A DNA stretch of 7,673 nucleotides from Methanobacteriota archaeon (GTDB taxonomy: Archaea; Halobacteriota; Methanosarcinia; Methanosarcinales; Methanoperedenaceae), in the NCBI GenBank assembly GCA_018899795.1, contig JAHIHJ010000215.1, forward strand, positions 1 through 7,673, given 5' to 3'. Positions 1-6,287 of this stretch are shown here, piece by piece. Made by a program: the position numbers and the translations under genes. The notes under the pieces were generated by a model. It saw only the letters and a list, made by a program, of their open reading frames with translations, was not told the origin of the DNA and did no database searches. The first letter of the stretch is position 1. Each line of letters opens with the position of its first letter.

Positions 1-309
1 ATGATCGAACCTATAATATCCTCTGTTTTAGCGAAAATTATAGCCGAAGCAGTGTTAAAAATATGGGGATTAAGAGTTAAAAACGAAAATGTTGAAATAA
101 CATCCCTCAGCGAAAAAATTAATGAATTAATTCTCGAAGGACGGATTAAAATACCGGCGCCAGACAAAGCCCGCCTTGAAGTAGAGTACTTAGAATTTTA
201 TCTTCCTCCACCAATTATTCCATTGCCGCCACCCCTTCCGCCTGCCCCACCGATTCCACCTCCGCCGATAATTCTTCCACCAGTTAGTGTTAAGTTGAGA
301 ATAATCTGA
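1..309 (+). CDS. Small hypothetical protein with a polyproline-rich C-terminal tail
   Basis: The product is 102 residues if the ATG at base 1 is the true start. I do not recognise the family. Residues 1-24 are hydrophobic or amphipathic and could form a membrane-associated helix. Residues 29-66 are charged and mixed (NEN..EITSLSEKINEL) and look like a small alpha/beta segment. Residues 69-94 are extremely proline rich (17 of 26), with PPP at 69-71 and 76-78 and PPPP at 86-89, followed by a short beta-like end (VSVKLRII). Runs like this normally stall ribosomes and need the hypusinated factor aIF5A. The gene lies 70 bases before the large surface protein on the same strand and has a similar AT-rich composition, so a shared cell-envelope role is possible but only inferred. 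Because the window begins exactly at the ATG, I cannot see a ribosome binding site or exclude a longer N terminus. The clean frame and ordered amino-acid pattern make a real gene more likely than chance. Confidence 0.6.
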   Translation: MIEPIISSVLAKIIAEAVLKIWGLRVKNENVEITSLSEKINELILEGRIKIPAPDKARLEVEYLEFYLPPPIIPLPPPLPPAPPIPPPPIILPPVSVKLRII

Positions 310-311
310 CT

Positions 312-325
312 AGATATATTTTAAA
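312..325 (+). promoter_or_regulatory. Candidate archaeal TATA box for the PEGA surface protein gene
   Basis: The 70-base gap 310..379 contains an AT-rich TATA-like stretch (AGATATATTTTAAA). Starting about 25 bases downstream would give a leader of roughly 35 bases that keeps the AGGTG Shine-Dalgarno site at 371..375. A second TATA-like box (AAAATATA, 354..361) lies too close to the ATG at 380 to leave that site in the transcript. The gap also has a (TAA)4 run at 340..351. The promoter call rests on position and base composition only; cotranscription with the upstream small gene is the alternative. Confidence 0.35.
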
Positions 326-379
326 ATGACAATAACTATTAATAATAATAATGAAAATATACATCCTGTTAGGTGCTAA

Positions 380-3300
380 ATGCGTTCGTTTGTCTTCATC
401 GGGATTGCAATTCTGTTATCGATAGGGGTAGCGCAAGCTGATATGGGTTACATCTATATTTGGTCGAACCCAGCAGGAGATAGCATATATGTTGACGGAA
501 TTTACGTGGGGTTGAATCAATATATTGGGACCACACCTGGTTATCATACTGTTGAGATATCAAAAGTTGGATATGACACATTCTCAACATCAGTATACGT
601 TTACTCTGGTCAATATTCCAATGTCACTGCCTATTTAACCCAAGCAACAGGTTACATTTATGTTTGGTCAAGTCCGGGTGGAGGAGATATATACGTTGAT
701 GGAAATTATAAAGGATTGACAGAAAGCACACAGTATACTATTTTATATACCACACCGGGTTACCATACAGTTGAAATATACAAAACTGGATATGACAAAT
801 ACTCAACATCAGTGAATGTCTATTCTGGTCAAAGTGCTACTATATCTGCAACATTAATCCCAACAACTGGTGACATTTATGTTTGGTCAAGTCCGGCTGA
901 AGGAGAAATATTCGTTGATGGGAATTATAAAGGATTGACTGATAGCACGAAACATATTATTATATCTATTACACCAGGCTATCATACAATTGAAATATCC
1001 AAAGCTGGATATGACAATTACTCAACATCAGTGAATGTCTATTCTGGTCAAAGTACTACTGTAACTGCCTATTTAATTCAAACATTTAATTGGAAGCTGG
1101 TAAGCGCAATCCTTACAATACTTTTAATAGGCACAATTGCTCTGCTCTTGCGCAGATCGAAAAAGTTGTCTCGCATCGAAAATTTTCTTCTTTCCATTAA
1201 AAAAGGTAATGCTATAGCGATAGGTATTATTATAGTACTGTTATTTTCAATTTGGTATACCAGTGATTCCGTTGAGGCAGTTATCATTTTTGCAATACTT
1301 ATGGGTATAGCTGCTGGTTTGGTATTAGGTTTGGAATGGATTATACGAGTTTGCGTTAGGGCTATACGAAATTACGTTACAAAAATTGTTGAGGGTTTTA
1401 AAAAGTTAATTAAAGGTGAGGAGAAAGCTTTTAAATTTGAAGCCGAAGCTCCACCTAAAAAATCGGCGCCGATAGAAAAACCTATGATGTTGGTAGAAAA
1501 ACCTGTGCTGTTATCTACGAAGATGGAATATCCACAAGCAACCGGGACTGAAAAATCGACACCCAAAGGTAAGCCGTCTATCAACATGGCAATTAAAACT
1601 GAGATAGATTCAAAACCTGAGTCCAGGGCAGTAAGCCCATCGGAATCGCCAAGAAAAGGTTTTGGCTATAAGAAAGCTGCTATATTGATATTATTTTTAA
1701 TTGTAGTAGGAGCAATTGGATACATTGGATACACAGTTTATCAAAAATACTCTCCATTAGCTGAATTAGCAGACTGTGGTAATAACTGCATCGATTATAA
1801 AAAAGTGAAAGTGCCACAATACGGAACATCAGTGCCAGATATAAAAATTACTGAAGCAGATGCGGAGAAATTGATAATGGACATACCTATTATAATTTAC
1901 AATCCCTCAATTAAAGATACGGAGACAGTAAAAATTGATTTTGATGTGTCCATGGAGGGAAAACATTTAACCAAAGGCACAATTCCAGCTTATCAGTTAC
2001 CAGCGAAGCAAAACACCACCATTTTGATCAAAGATGTTGTAATAGAATATGAAGAGCTTGGAGATGTCCTTAAGAAAGTAGCAGAAAGCCATGGAGCAGA
2101 AATGGTTGGAGAAGGAAAAGCAAATATTTCGATGACCACCGATTTGCTCATTTATTTCCCGATTGAGTTGTTTTCTATAAACATTTACACTTTCACAATT
2201 CCAATTCAAATTGAATCAGAAGTTCCAGTTGATATGCTTAAGCAAAACGAGGAGGCGAAGAGGCAAGTAGAGGAGAAAGTAAAGACAGCTATAAAAGAAG
2301 TACAAGAAAAAATTAAGGAAACACTTCCAGTCTTGACATCTACCGAGCAGGAAAGTGCTTCTTATATTGTGCAGCATTCAGGCGACTATGACGGCAAAAC
2401 TGTAACAGTTAGTGGACAGGTAATAATATCTCCTAATCCGGGAAATTATATAATGGACGGTAATAGTGGGATTAAGCTAGAGGGACTTTCAGGTCTTAAC
2501 GAGGGATTCTATAAGCTGACTGGCATTTATAACGCAGAGAAAAACACACTTACAGTTCAAAACTCACAGAAGTTGGAAGGTACTCTTGCATCAGTCGAAG
2601 AAGCGCTTAAATTACCCAATCCCTTTGTTGCCGTCAAAGTTCAGGGTCTTGCTGCATCTCCACCAGCATTTGTTGAAAATAAACTCAATTCATACATTGC
2701 TGTTCCCGGTTCTCCTATTGAGGAGATTCACACTTATGTGATATACAATAAAGAAGGGCTGTACTTGATTGTGAATCCTCATAAAAGCCCTCAGCTTAAC
2801 TTTTCAGAGGCTACAGTTACAGGAACATTAATTAAAACACCTTCAGACAAACTTCAACTTGGCAAAGATTTCCTTCCAGCCGATTTCAAGGGAATTATTA
2901 TCGCAAATGAAATCACGCAGGTTAATCCGATTCCAGCTACAGTCAACGAAATTAATCAAAATCCAGAAAATTATGCGTTTAGAAGAGTGGTTATCGATGG
3001 AATTTATGTTACTGGCTCAAGCAAGTTAGGCTACGGGAAAGAAACTGCAAAAGAAGACTTAAGAATACATTTGGGCGCCGGTCTAATGGGTGACGAGTTC
3101 TTACCAGAGGATAATAATAAACTAATTATGTCAATAGATCCTGTTTATACCGATTGGCAGATTAGAAAAGGAAAGGTAACCGGAACTGTTATTTATCCAA
3201 CAAAAGAAATAGTGCAATACTTTGCTCAAAAGGGTATCGATGAAGTCAAAGAACTTAAACCAGTGCTGATTGTTGAAAGTATTTCAGAAGATTTAATGTC

Positions 3301-3835
3301 GGTTAGCATTGAAGACTTAATTACTGATTTGACTAAAAATAGTGGTCAGAAATATAATGGAAAAGTAGTGAATATCACAGGATATGCACTTGGCGCTAAC
3401 GTTCCAGTAAAAGAAGTTGCTGAAAAGGTAGCTCGTGCTTTTAATCCAGGGCTTGGGGAAGTGGTTAAAATGATACCTGCTGATGTGAATGTACAGGGGA
3501 CTGCAATCGCCGACAGTCCGACTCCAGTATTGGGTCAACTACCACTTGCAGGATTAAACAGTGAATTAATTGAGAAAACTCAATTAATGGCTGGCAAATA
3601 CAATTTCAAAGTAGTAGTTACTGTGATAGAAAACAAGCCAATGCTGTTTTTAGTGCAAAAGGAAAAGCTACCTTTCACAGCTCCAACAGCAATATCAACC
3701 CAGATACCTACAGTAATCCCCACAGCCATCCCGACATTGACAAGTCCGCCTACTCCAACACCCACTCCATTAGCAACTCCAATTTCTACGCCAACGATAC
3801 CATCGACCACACCGACTGTACCCGGATTCCCGTAG
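380..3835 (+). CDS. Large membrane-anchored surface protein: three PEGA domains, four TM helices, LEA14-like domain, OB-like repeats
   Basis: The 1151-residue protein starts at ATG 380, four bases after AGGTG (371..375). Residues 1-20 are a Sec-type signal peptide (cleavage likely after AQA). Three PEGA domains follow at about 23-88, 91-161 and 164-233, each with IY(V/I)W.(S/N)P, (I/F)(Y/F)VDG, PGYHT(V/I)EI and YSGQ. Hydrophobic helices lie near 240-257, 277-293 and 298-320. A basic then Pro/Ser-rich linker covers 326-430, and a fourth helix 433-455. By the positive-inside rule the linker is cytosolic, while the PEGA domains and everything after 456 are outside. C466 and C470 (CGNNC) follow helix 4. 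Residues about 476-615 resemble a LEA14/WHy domain (YNPSIKDTETVKIDFDV, then KGTIPAYQLP). Residues 618-648 look like a coiled coil. Four degenerate OB-like units fill about 655-1097. Residues 1098-1151 are a Thr/Pro-rich linker ending in PGFP. PEGA domains are common in archaeal and bacterial surface proteins and may bind cell-wall or surface-layer material. The role of this architecture is unknown to me; the domain calls are read by eye. Confidence 0.9.
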   Translation: MRSFVFIGIAILLSIGVAQADMGYIYIWSNPAGDSIYVDGIYVGLNQYIGTTPGYHTVEISKVGYDTFSTSVYVYSGQYSNVTAYLTQATGYIYVWSSPGGGDIYVDGNYKGLTESTQYTILYTTPGYHTVEIYKTGYDKYSTSVNVYSGQSATISATLIPTTGDIYVWSSPAEGEIFVDGNYKGLTDSTKHIIISITPGYHTIEISKAGYDNYSTSVNVYSGQSTTVTAYLIQTFNWKLVSAILTILLIGTIALLLRRSKKLSRIENFLLSIKKGNAIAIGIIIVLLFSIWYTSDSVEAVIIFAILMGIAAGLVLGLEWIIRVCVRAIRNYVTKIVEGFKKLIKGEEKAFKFEAEAPPKKSAPIEKPMMLVEKPVLLSTKMEYPQATGTEKSTPKGKPSINMAIKTEIDSKPESRAVSPSESPRKGFGYKKAAILILFLIVVGAIGYIGYTVYQKYSPLAELADCGNNCIDYKKVKVPQYGTSVPDIKITEADAEKLIMDIPIIIYNPSIKDTETVKIDFDVSMEGKHLTKGTIPAYQLPAKQNTTILIKDVVIEYEELGDVLKKVAESHGAEMVGEGKANISMTTDLLIYFPIELFSINIYTFTIPIQIESEVPVDMLKQNEEAKRQVEEKVKTAIKEVQEKIKETLPVLTSTEQESASYIVQHSGDYDGKTVTVSGQVIISPNPGNYIMDGNSGIKLEGLSGLNEGFYKLTGIYNAEKNTLTVQNSQKLEGTLASVEEALKLPNPFVAVKVQGLAASPPAFVENKLNSYIAVPGSPIEEIHTYVIYNKEGLYLIVNPHKSPQLNFSEATVTGTLIKTPSDKLQLGKDFLPADFKGIIIANEITQVNPIPATVNEINQNPENYAFRRVVIDGIYVTGSSKLGYGKETAKEDLRIHLGAGLMGDEFLPEDNNKLIMSIDPVYTDWQIRKGKVTGTVIYPTKEIVQYFAQKGIDEVKELKPVLIVESISEDLMSVSIEDLITDLTKNSGQKYNGKVVNITGYALGANVPVKEVAEKVARAFNPGLGEVVKMIPADVNVQGTAIADSPTPVLGQLPLAGLNSELIEKTQLMAGKYNFKVVVTVIENKPMLFLVQKEKLPFTAPTAISTQIPTVIPTAIPTLTSPPTPTPTPLATPISTPTIPSTTPTVPGFP
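446..1078 (+). repeat. Three tandem PEGA-domain coding repeats
   Basis: Three consecutive copies encode the PEGA domains of the surface protein. Copies 2 and 3 are in exact 219-base (73-codon) register. They share a 24-base identical block (654..677 and 873..896) and a 36-base identical block (800..835 and 1019..1054) coding YSTSVNVYSGQS. Copy 1 is more diverged and five codons shorter in its first half, with NQYIG where copy 2 has TESTQYTILY. Identity at the DNA level, including synonymous sites, suggests that copies 2 and 3 arose by recent duplication or were homogenised by gene conversion. Confidence 0.88.
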
Positions 3836-3841
3836 TTTTTT
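3836..3841 (+). terminator. T-run terminator candidate after the surface protein gene
   Basis: Six T residues follow the TAG stop of the surface protein directly. Archaeal RNA polymerase terminates intrinsically at short T-rich tracts without needing a hairpin, and none is visible here. The run lies between two convergent genes, so on this strand it would stop transcription before it runs antisense into idsA. The minus strand has no matching T-run just after idsA. Confidence 0.45.
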
Positions 3842-3842
3842 C

Positions 3843-4805
3843 CTAATACTTCCTTGCTATCATATAATCCGCAAGCCCGATAAGTATGGTCTTTGCCTCA
3901 GAATCAGGCAGCACATTCAGCGCGGCTTTTCCGTCCTCAACAAAACCAACAGCCTTGTTCATAGCATAATCAATAGAACCGGATTCCTTAAGGGTCTTAA
4001 GAGCAGCCGAGACTTCGCTGCGCGTGGCATTGCTCTTTCCGAGCGCATCGATAGTGACGCCTTTTGAGAGAGCATGGATCACGATAAGCGTGCGTTTTCC
4101 CTCAATAATGTCGCCGCCCTGCGCTTTTCCCAGTATCTCCTCAGGCGTTATCAGGTCTATTACATCATCGTATATCTGGAATCCGATCCCGGTCATTCGC
4201 CCGAAATCCCATAATGCCCGTGCAACATCATTATTTGCACCAGATAATGTTGCGCCCATCTTCATAGCAGCGGCAAAAAGCACAGCGGTCTTTTTCTCGA
4301 CCATACGCATATATTCCGCCTCTGTCACGTCTTTTCTTGTGGCAAGATTCATATCCATCCACTGCCCCTCACATATATCGGTGCATGTCTTGGACATGAG
4401 TTCCAGGCTTTCAATAAGCCGGGCAGGCTCACTTCTTGTGCATGAAAGTATCTCAAAGGCTTTTGAATAAAGGGCATCCCCTGCAATGATAGCCTTCGGT
4501 AATCCCCACTTTTTATGTACAGTGGTAAGACCTCTTCGCAGGTCTGCTTCATCCATGATATCATCATGTACCAGGGTAAAGTTGTGCACAAGTTCTATAG
4601 CCACCGCAGCAGGCATCACGTTTTCCGGCTTGCCGCCCACGGCTTCCGCAGAAAGCAGTAACGCACTCGGGCGGAGCCTTTTTCCTCCTGCATCCAGAAG
4701 ATGCCGCATAGCATGGTACATTTCGTCCGGTGGTGTTATCGGAAGGAACTTCGGGATGGCTTCATCTATCAGTTTTGCCCTTGCCTTGAGGGCTTCCTCT
4801 ATCAT
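3843..4805 (-). CDS. idsA: Short-chain polyprenyl (geranylgeranyl) diphosphate synthase
   Basis: This 320-residue trans-prenyltransferase condenses DMAPP and allylic diphosphates with IPP, most likely up to C20 geranylgeranyl diphosphate, the precursor of archaeal ether lipids. The family landmarks are present: GGKRLRP at 40-46, the first Asp-rich motif DDIMD at 81-85 followed by LRRG at 89-92, KKTA at 171-174, the second Asp-rich motif DDVID at 213-217 (FQIYDD context), and GDIIEGKRT at 231-239. The residue five positions before the first Asp motif is F76; an aromatic there limits the product to about C20 in archaeal type I GGPP synthases, so I favour GGPP over longer chains. Length is normal. 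The ATG at 4805 matches the usual family N terminus, although the ribosome site is weak (GGCGGT, two bases before the ATG). It is the last gene of the ipk-fni-rnj-idsA run, 73 bases after rnj, and ends seven bases from the convergent surface protein gene. Confidence 0.95.
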   Translation of the reverse strand: MIEEALKARAKLIDEAIPKFLPITPPDEMYHAMRHLLDAGGKRLRPSALLLSAEAVGGKPENVMPAAVAIELVHNFTLVHDDIMDEADLRRGLTTVHKKWGLPKAIIAGDALYSKAFEILSCTRSEPARLIESLELMSKTCTDICEGQWMDMNLATRKDVTEAEYMRMVEKKTAVLFAAAMKMGATLSGANNDVARALWDFGRMTGIGFQIYDDVIDLITPEEILGKAQGGDIIEGKRTLIVIHALSKGVTIDALGKSNATRSEVSAALKTLKESGSIDYAMNKAVGFVEDGKAALNVLPDSEAKTILIGLADYMIARKY

Positions 4806-4830
4806 AGACCGCCCCGGTTAAGGATTGATC

Positions 4831-4849
4831 GGGTATGCGAAGCATACCC
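4831..4849 (-). promoter_or_regulatory. Perfect inverted repeat in the rnj-idsA gap (hairpin or operator)
   Basis: GGGTATGC, a three-base spacer and GCATACCC form a perfect 8-bp stem in the middle of the 73-base gap, 25 bases before the idsA start. In the minus-strand transcript the loop is UUC closed by C-G. A shorter competing stem, CGAAG with CUUCG (4838..4842 and 4849..4853), uses part of the same bases, so the two folds exclude each other. There is no T-run after the stem in the direction of transcription, which argues against a bacterial-type terminator. It could be an RNA processing or stability hairpin, or an operator for a dimeric regulator controlling idsA. Confidence 0.5.
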
Positions 4850-4878
4850 TTCGTTTGATAAAACTTTCACACCGTTTT

Positions 4879-6216
4879 TCATAATACCATTTCCTCTCCA
4901 TTCCTCATTATATGCACGGTATCTCCGAATACATATCCTGCGTCCTCAGCCAGTTCCACATAGCTTGAATGCATCATCATATTGCCGTGCGATGGGATGA
5001 CCTGCTCCGGATTGACCATCCGCAGGAGTTCCCAGTGGTCTTCGCGCGAGGCATGACCTGAGACATGCACATTATCATAGATGCGCGCCCCTGCCATCTT
5101 CAGTTTTGTTTCAAGCGCATACCTGTTAGCCATCGTTATGGGGTTGGGGATGGTATTTGCAGAAAATACGACCTTGTCTCCTTTATCGATCCTGAATTGT
5201 GTTTCTCCGTTAGCTATCCTCGTAAGGATCGCATCCGGTTCTCCCTGGTGACCGGTGACAATTGGCAGGTATTTCTTCTTCCCGTCCTGGGAAATTCGCT
5301 TCAATGCCTTTTCCACAGCATTCCTGCTCCCGTGTATTTCCAGGTTCTGCGGGAATTTGATAAGGTTCATTTTTTCGGCTAATGATAAATAACGCTCCAT
5401 AGACCTTCCCAGAAGCACGGGTATCCTGTCCATTTCCTCGGCAGCCTGTATAATTGCATTGATGCGTGAAATGTGGGAAGAGAACGTAGTAACCAGAACG
5501 CCAGAATCCGTTTCCTCTGTCCCGAGCAAAACGTCGCGTACAAGGTCTTTTGCTATCTGCTCGGACGGTGTCTTACCATGAAGCCCGGAATTCGTGCTCT
5601 CAGTTATCATCGCCCTGACACCTTCATTCCCGAGTTTTTTAAGCCTCTGGAAATCCGGCGGTTGCCCGATAGTGGGAGTCCTGTCCAGTTTAAAATCGCT
5701 TGCATACAGCACAACGCCTTCTGGCGTATGGATAGCAGCGAAGGCTGTGTCCACGATGCTATGCTGCATCCTTATGAACTCTATCTGGATATCAGGCGTG
5801 AGATTATACATCCCACCAAGTTTCAGGGGGATAACTTCATTGTTCACTTTGAATTTCTTTTCATCAGATATCTCATGTCTCACAAGTTCCGCTGTATATG
5901 GTGTGGCGATAATGGGTGCTTTGTACCTGTGCGCTAATTTGGGTATCGCGCCAATATGGTCAAGGTGACCATGCGTGCAGACGATAGCTTTGACCTTCCC
6001 GCCCACCTCGTTCATGACCGTGTCGTCAGGGATCGCTCCCATCTTTATCAGGTCCATTGAATGCATTTTGTCTATTTCTACGTCTTCATGTATCTGGACC
6101 CTGTCCAGCTGCAGTCCCATGTCAAGAACAATGATGTCGTTATCTATTCTGATGCCGGTCATGTTCTTTCCCATTTCGTTGTATCCGCCGACTGCTATTA
6201 TTCCAATTTCTGTCAA
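4879..6216 (-). CDS. rnj: Archaeal ribonuclease J (beta-CASP metallo-beta-lactamase 5'-3' exoribonuclease)
   Basis: Archaeal RNase J proteins degrade RNA 5' to 3' and take part in mRNA turnover and RNA maturation in the cytoplasm. With the TTG start at 6216 the product is 445 residues, the usual archaeal length without the extra bacterial C-terminal domain. In that numbering the metallo-beta-lactamase motifs are VLDMG with D32, HGHLDH at 82-87 (two-zinc site), H152 in MQHSIVD, and D174 in YASDFKLD. The beta-CASP signatures are ITESTN (E206), VTGHQGEPDA near 320-329, FSANTIPNP near 351-359, SGHAS with H388, and PSHGN with H410. All expected metal ligands are present, so the enzyme should be active. 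A GTG at 6225 gives three more residues, but it lies inside the strong GGAGTGA ribosome site; TTG sits five bases after that site and yields MTEIGIIAVGGYNEMGKNM, typical of the family. It lies inside an isoprenoid gene run, 67 bases after fni. Confidence 0.94.
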   Translation of the reverse strand: MTEIGIIAVGGYNEMGKNMTGIRIDNDIIVLDMGLQLDRVQIHEDVEIDKMHSMDLIKMGAIPDDTVMNEVGGKVKAIVCTHGHLDHIGAIPKLAHRYKAPIIATPYTAELVRHEISDEKKFKVNNEVIPLKLGGMYNLTPDIQIEFIRMQHSIVDTAFAAIHTPEGVVLYASDFKLDRTPTIGQPPDFQRLKKLGNEGVRAMITESTNSGLHGKTPSEQIAKDLVRDVLLGTEETDSGVLVTTFSSHISRINAIIQAAEEMDRIPVLLGRSMERYLSLAEKMNLIKFPQNLEIHGSRNAVEKALKRISQDGKKKYLPIVTGHQGEPDAILTRIANGETQFRIDKGDKVVFSANTIPNPITMANRYALETKLKMAGARIYDNVHVSGHASREDHWELLRMVNPEQVIPSHGNMMMHSSYVELAEDAGYVFGDTVHIMRNGEEMVL

Positions 6217-6221
6217 TTTAT

Positions 6222-6228
6222 TCACTCC
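6222..6228 (-). promoter_or_regulatory. Shine-Dalgarno site that fixes a TTG start for rnj
   Basis: GGAGTGA on the minus strand is a near-perfect match to the anti-Shine-Dalgarno sequence, with a five-base spacer (ATAAA) to TTG at 6216..6214. The competing GTG (6225..6223) overlaps the site itself and would have no ribosome site of its own. The reading is direct from sequence; the choice of start is an inference. Confidence 0.7.
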
Positions 6229-6243
6229 ATAAAAATTATTTTG

Positions 6244-6287
6244 TTTCTCACTATATTTCCTTTATTTTCTCACTATATTTCCATTAT
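6244..6287 (-). repeat. 22-base tandem duplication between fni and rnj
   Basis: Two adjacent 22-base units, 6244..6265 and 6266..6287, differ at one position only. On the minus strand each carries GGAAATATAGTGAGAAA. The first unit in transcription order overlaps the fni TAA stop (6284..6286), so the duplication begins at the very end of that gene and fills most of the 67-base gap before rnj. Each unit contains an AAATATA box that could be a TATA element; the copy nearer rnj lies roughly 40 bases before its start, suitable for a short leader. A doubled regulator site or a replication-slippage scar are the alternatives. Confidence 0.75.

Noticed and set aside
351..425. Short 24-codon ORF beginning at ATG 351 and overlapping the surface protein start
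   Set aside because: It has no ribosome site, overlaps the Shine-Dalgarno site and start of the main gene, and its peptide has no recognisable pattern.
446..1078. CRISPR-like or mobile repeat array
   Set aside because: The repeats are in frame, have a 73-codon period and encode PEGA domains; there are no spacers and no terminal inverted repeats.
3700..3830. Low-complexity open frame on the minus strand opposite the Thr/Pro tail
   Set aside because: Its Val/Gly repeats are just the antisense of the Thr/Pro codons of the surface protein.
4024..4470. Open frame of 148 codons on the plus strand opposite idsA
   Set aside because: It is antisense to a complete polyprenyl synthase with all motifs, is Ser/Ile-rich without domain pattern, and is best explained as a codon-bias shadow.
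4831..4849. Intrinsic bacterial-type terminator at the inverted repeat
   Set aside because: No T-run follows the stem on the minus strand (the next bases are GATCAATCC), and the plus strand lacks one too.
5473..5968. Two overlapping open frames on the plus strand opposite rnj
   Set aside because: Both lie wholly antisense to an intact RNase J, overlap one another and show no recognisable family.
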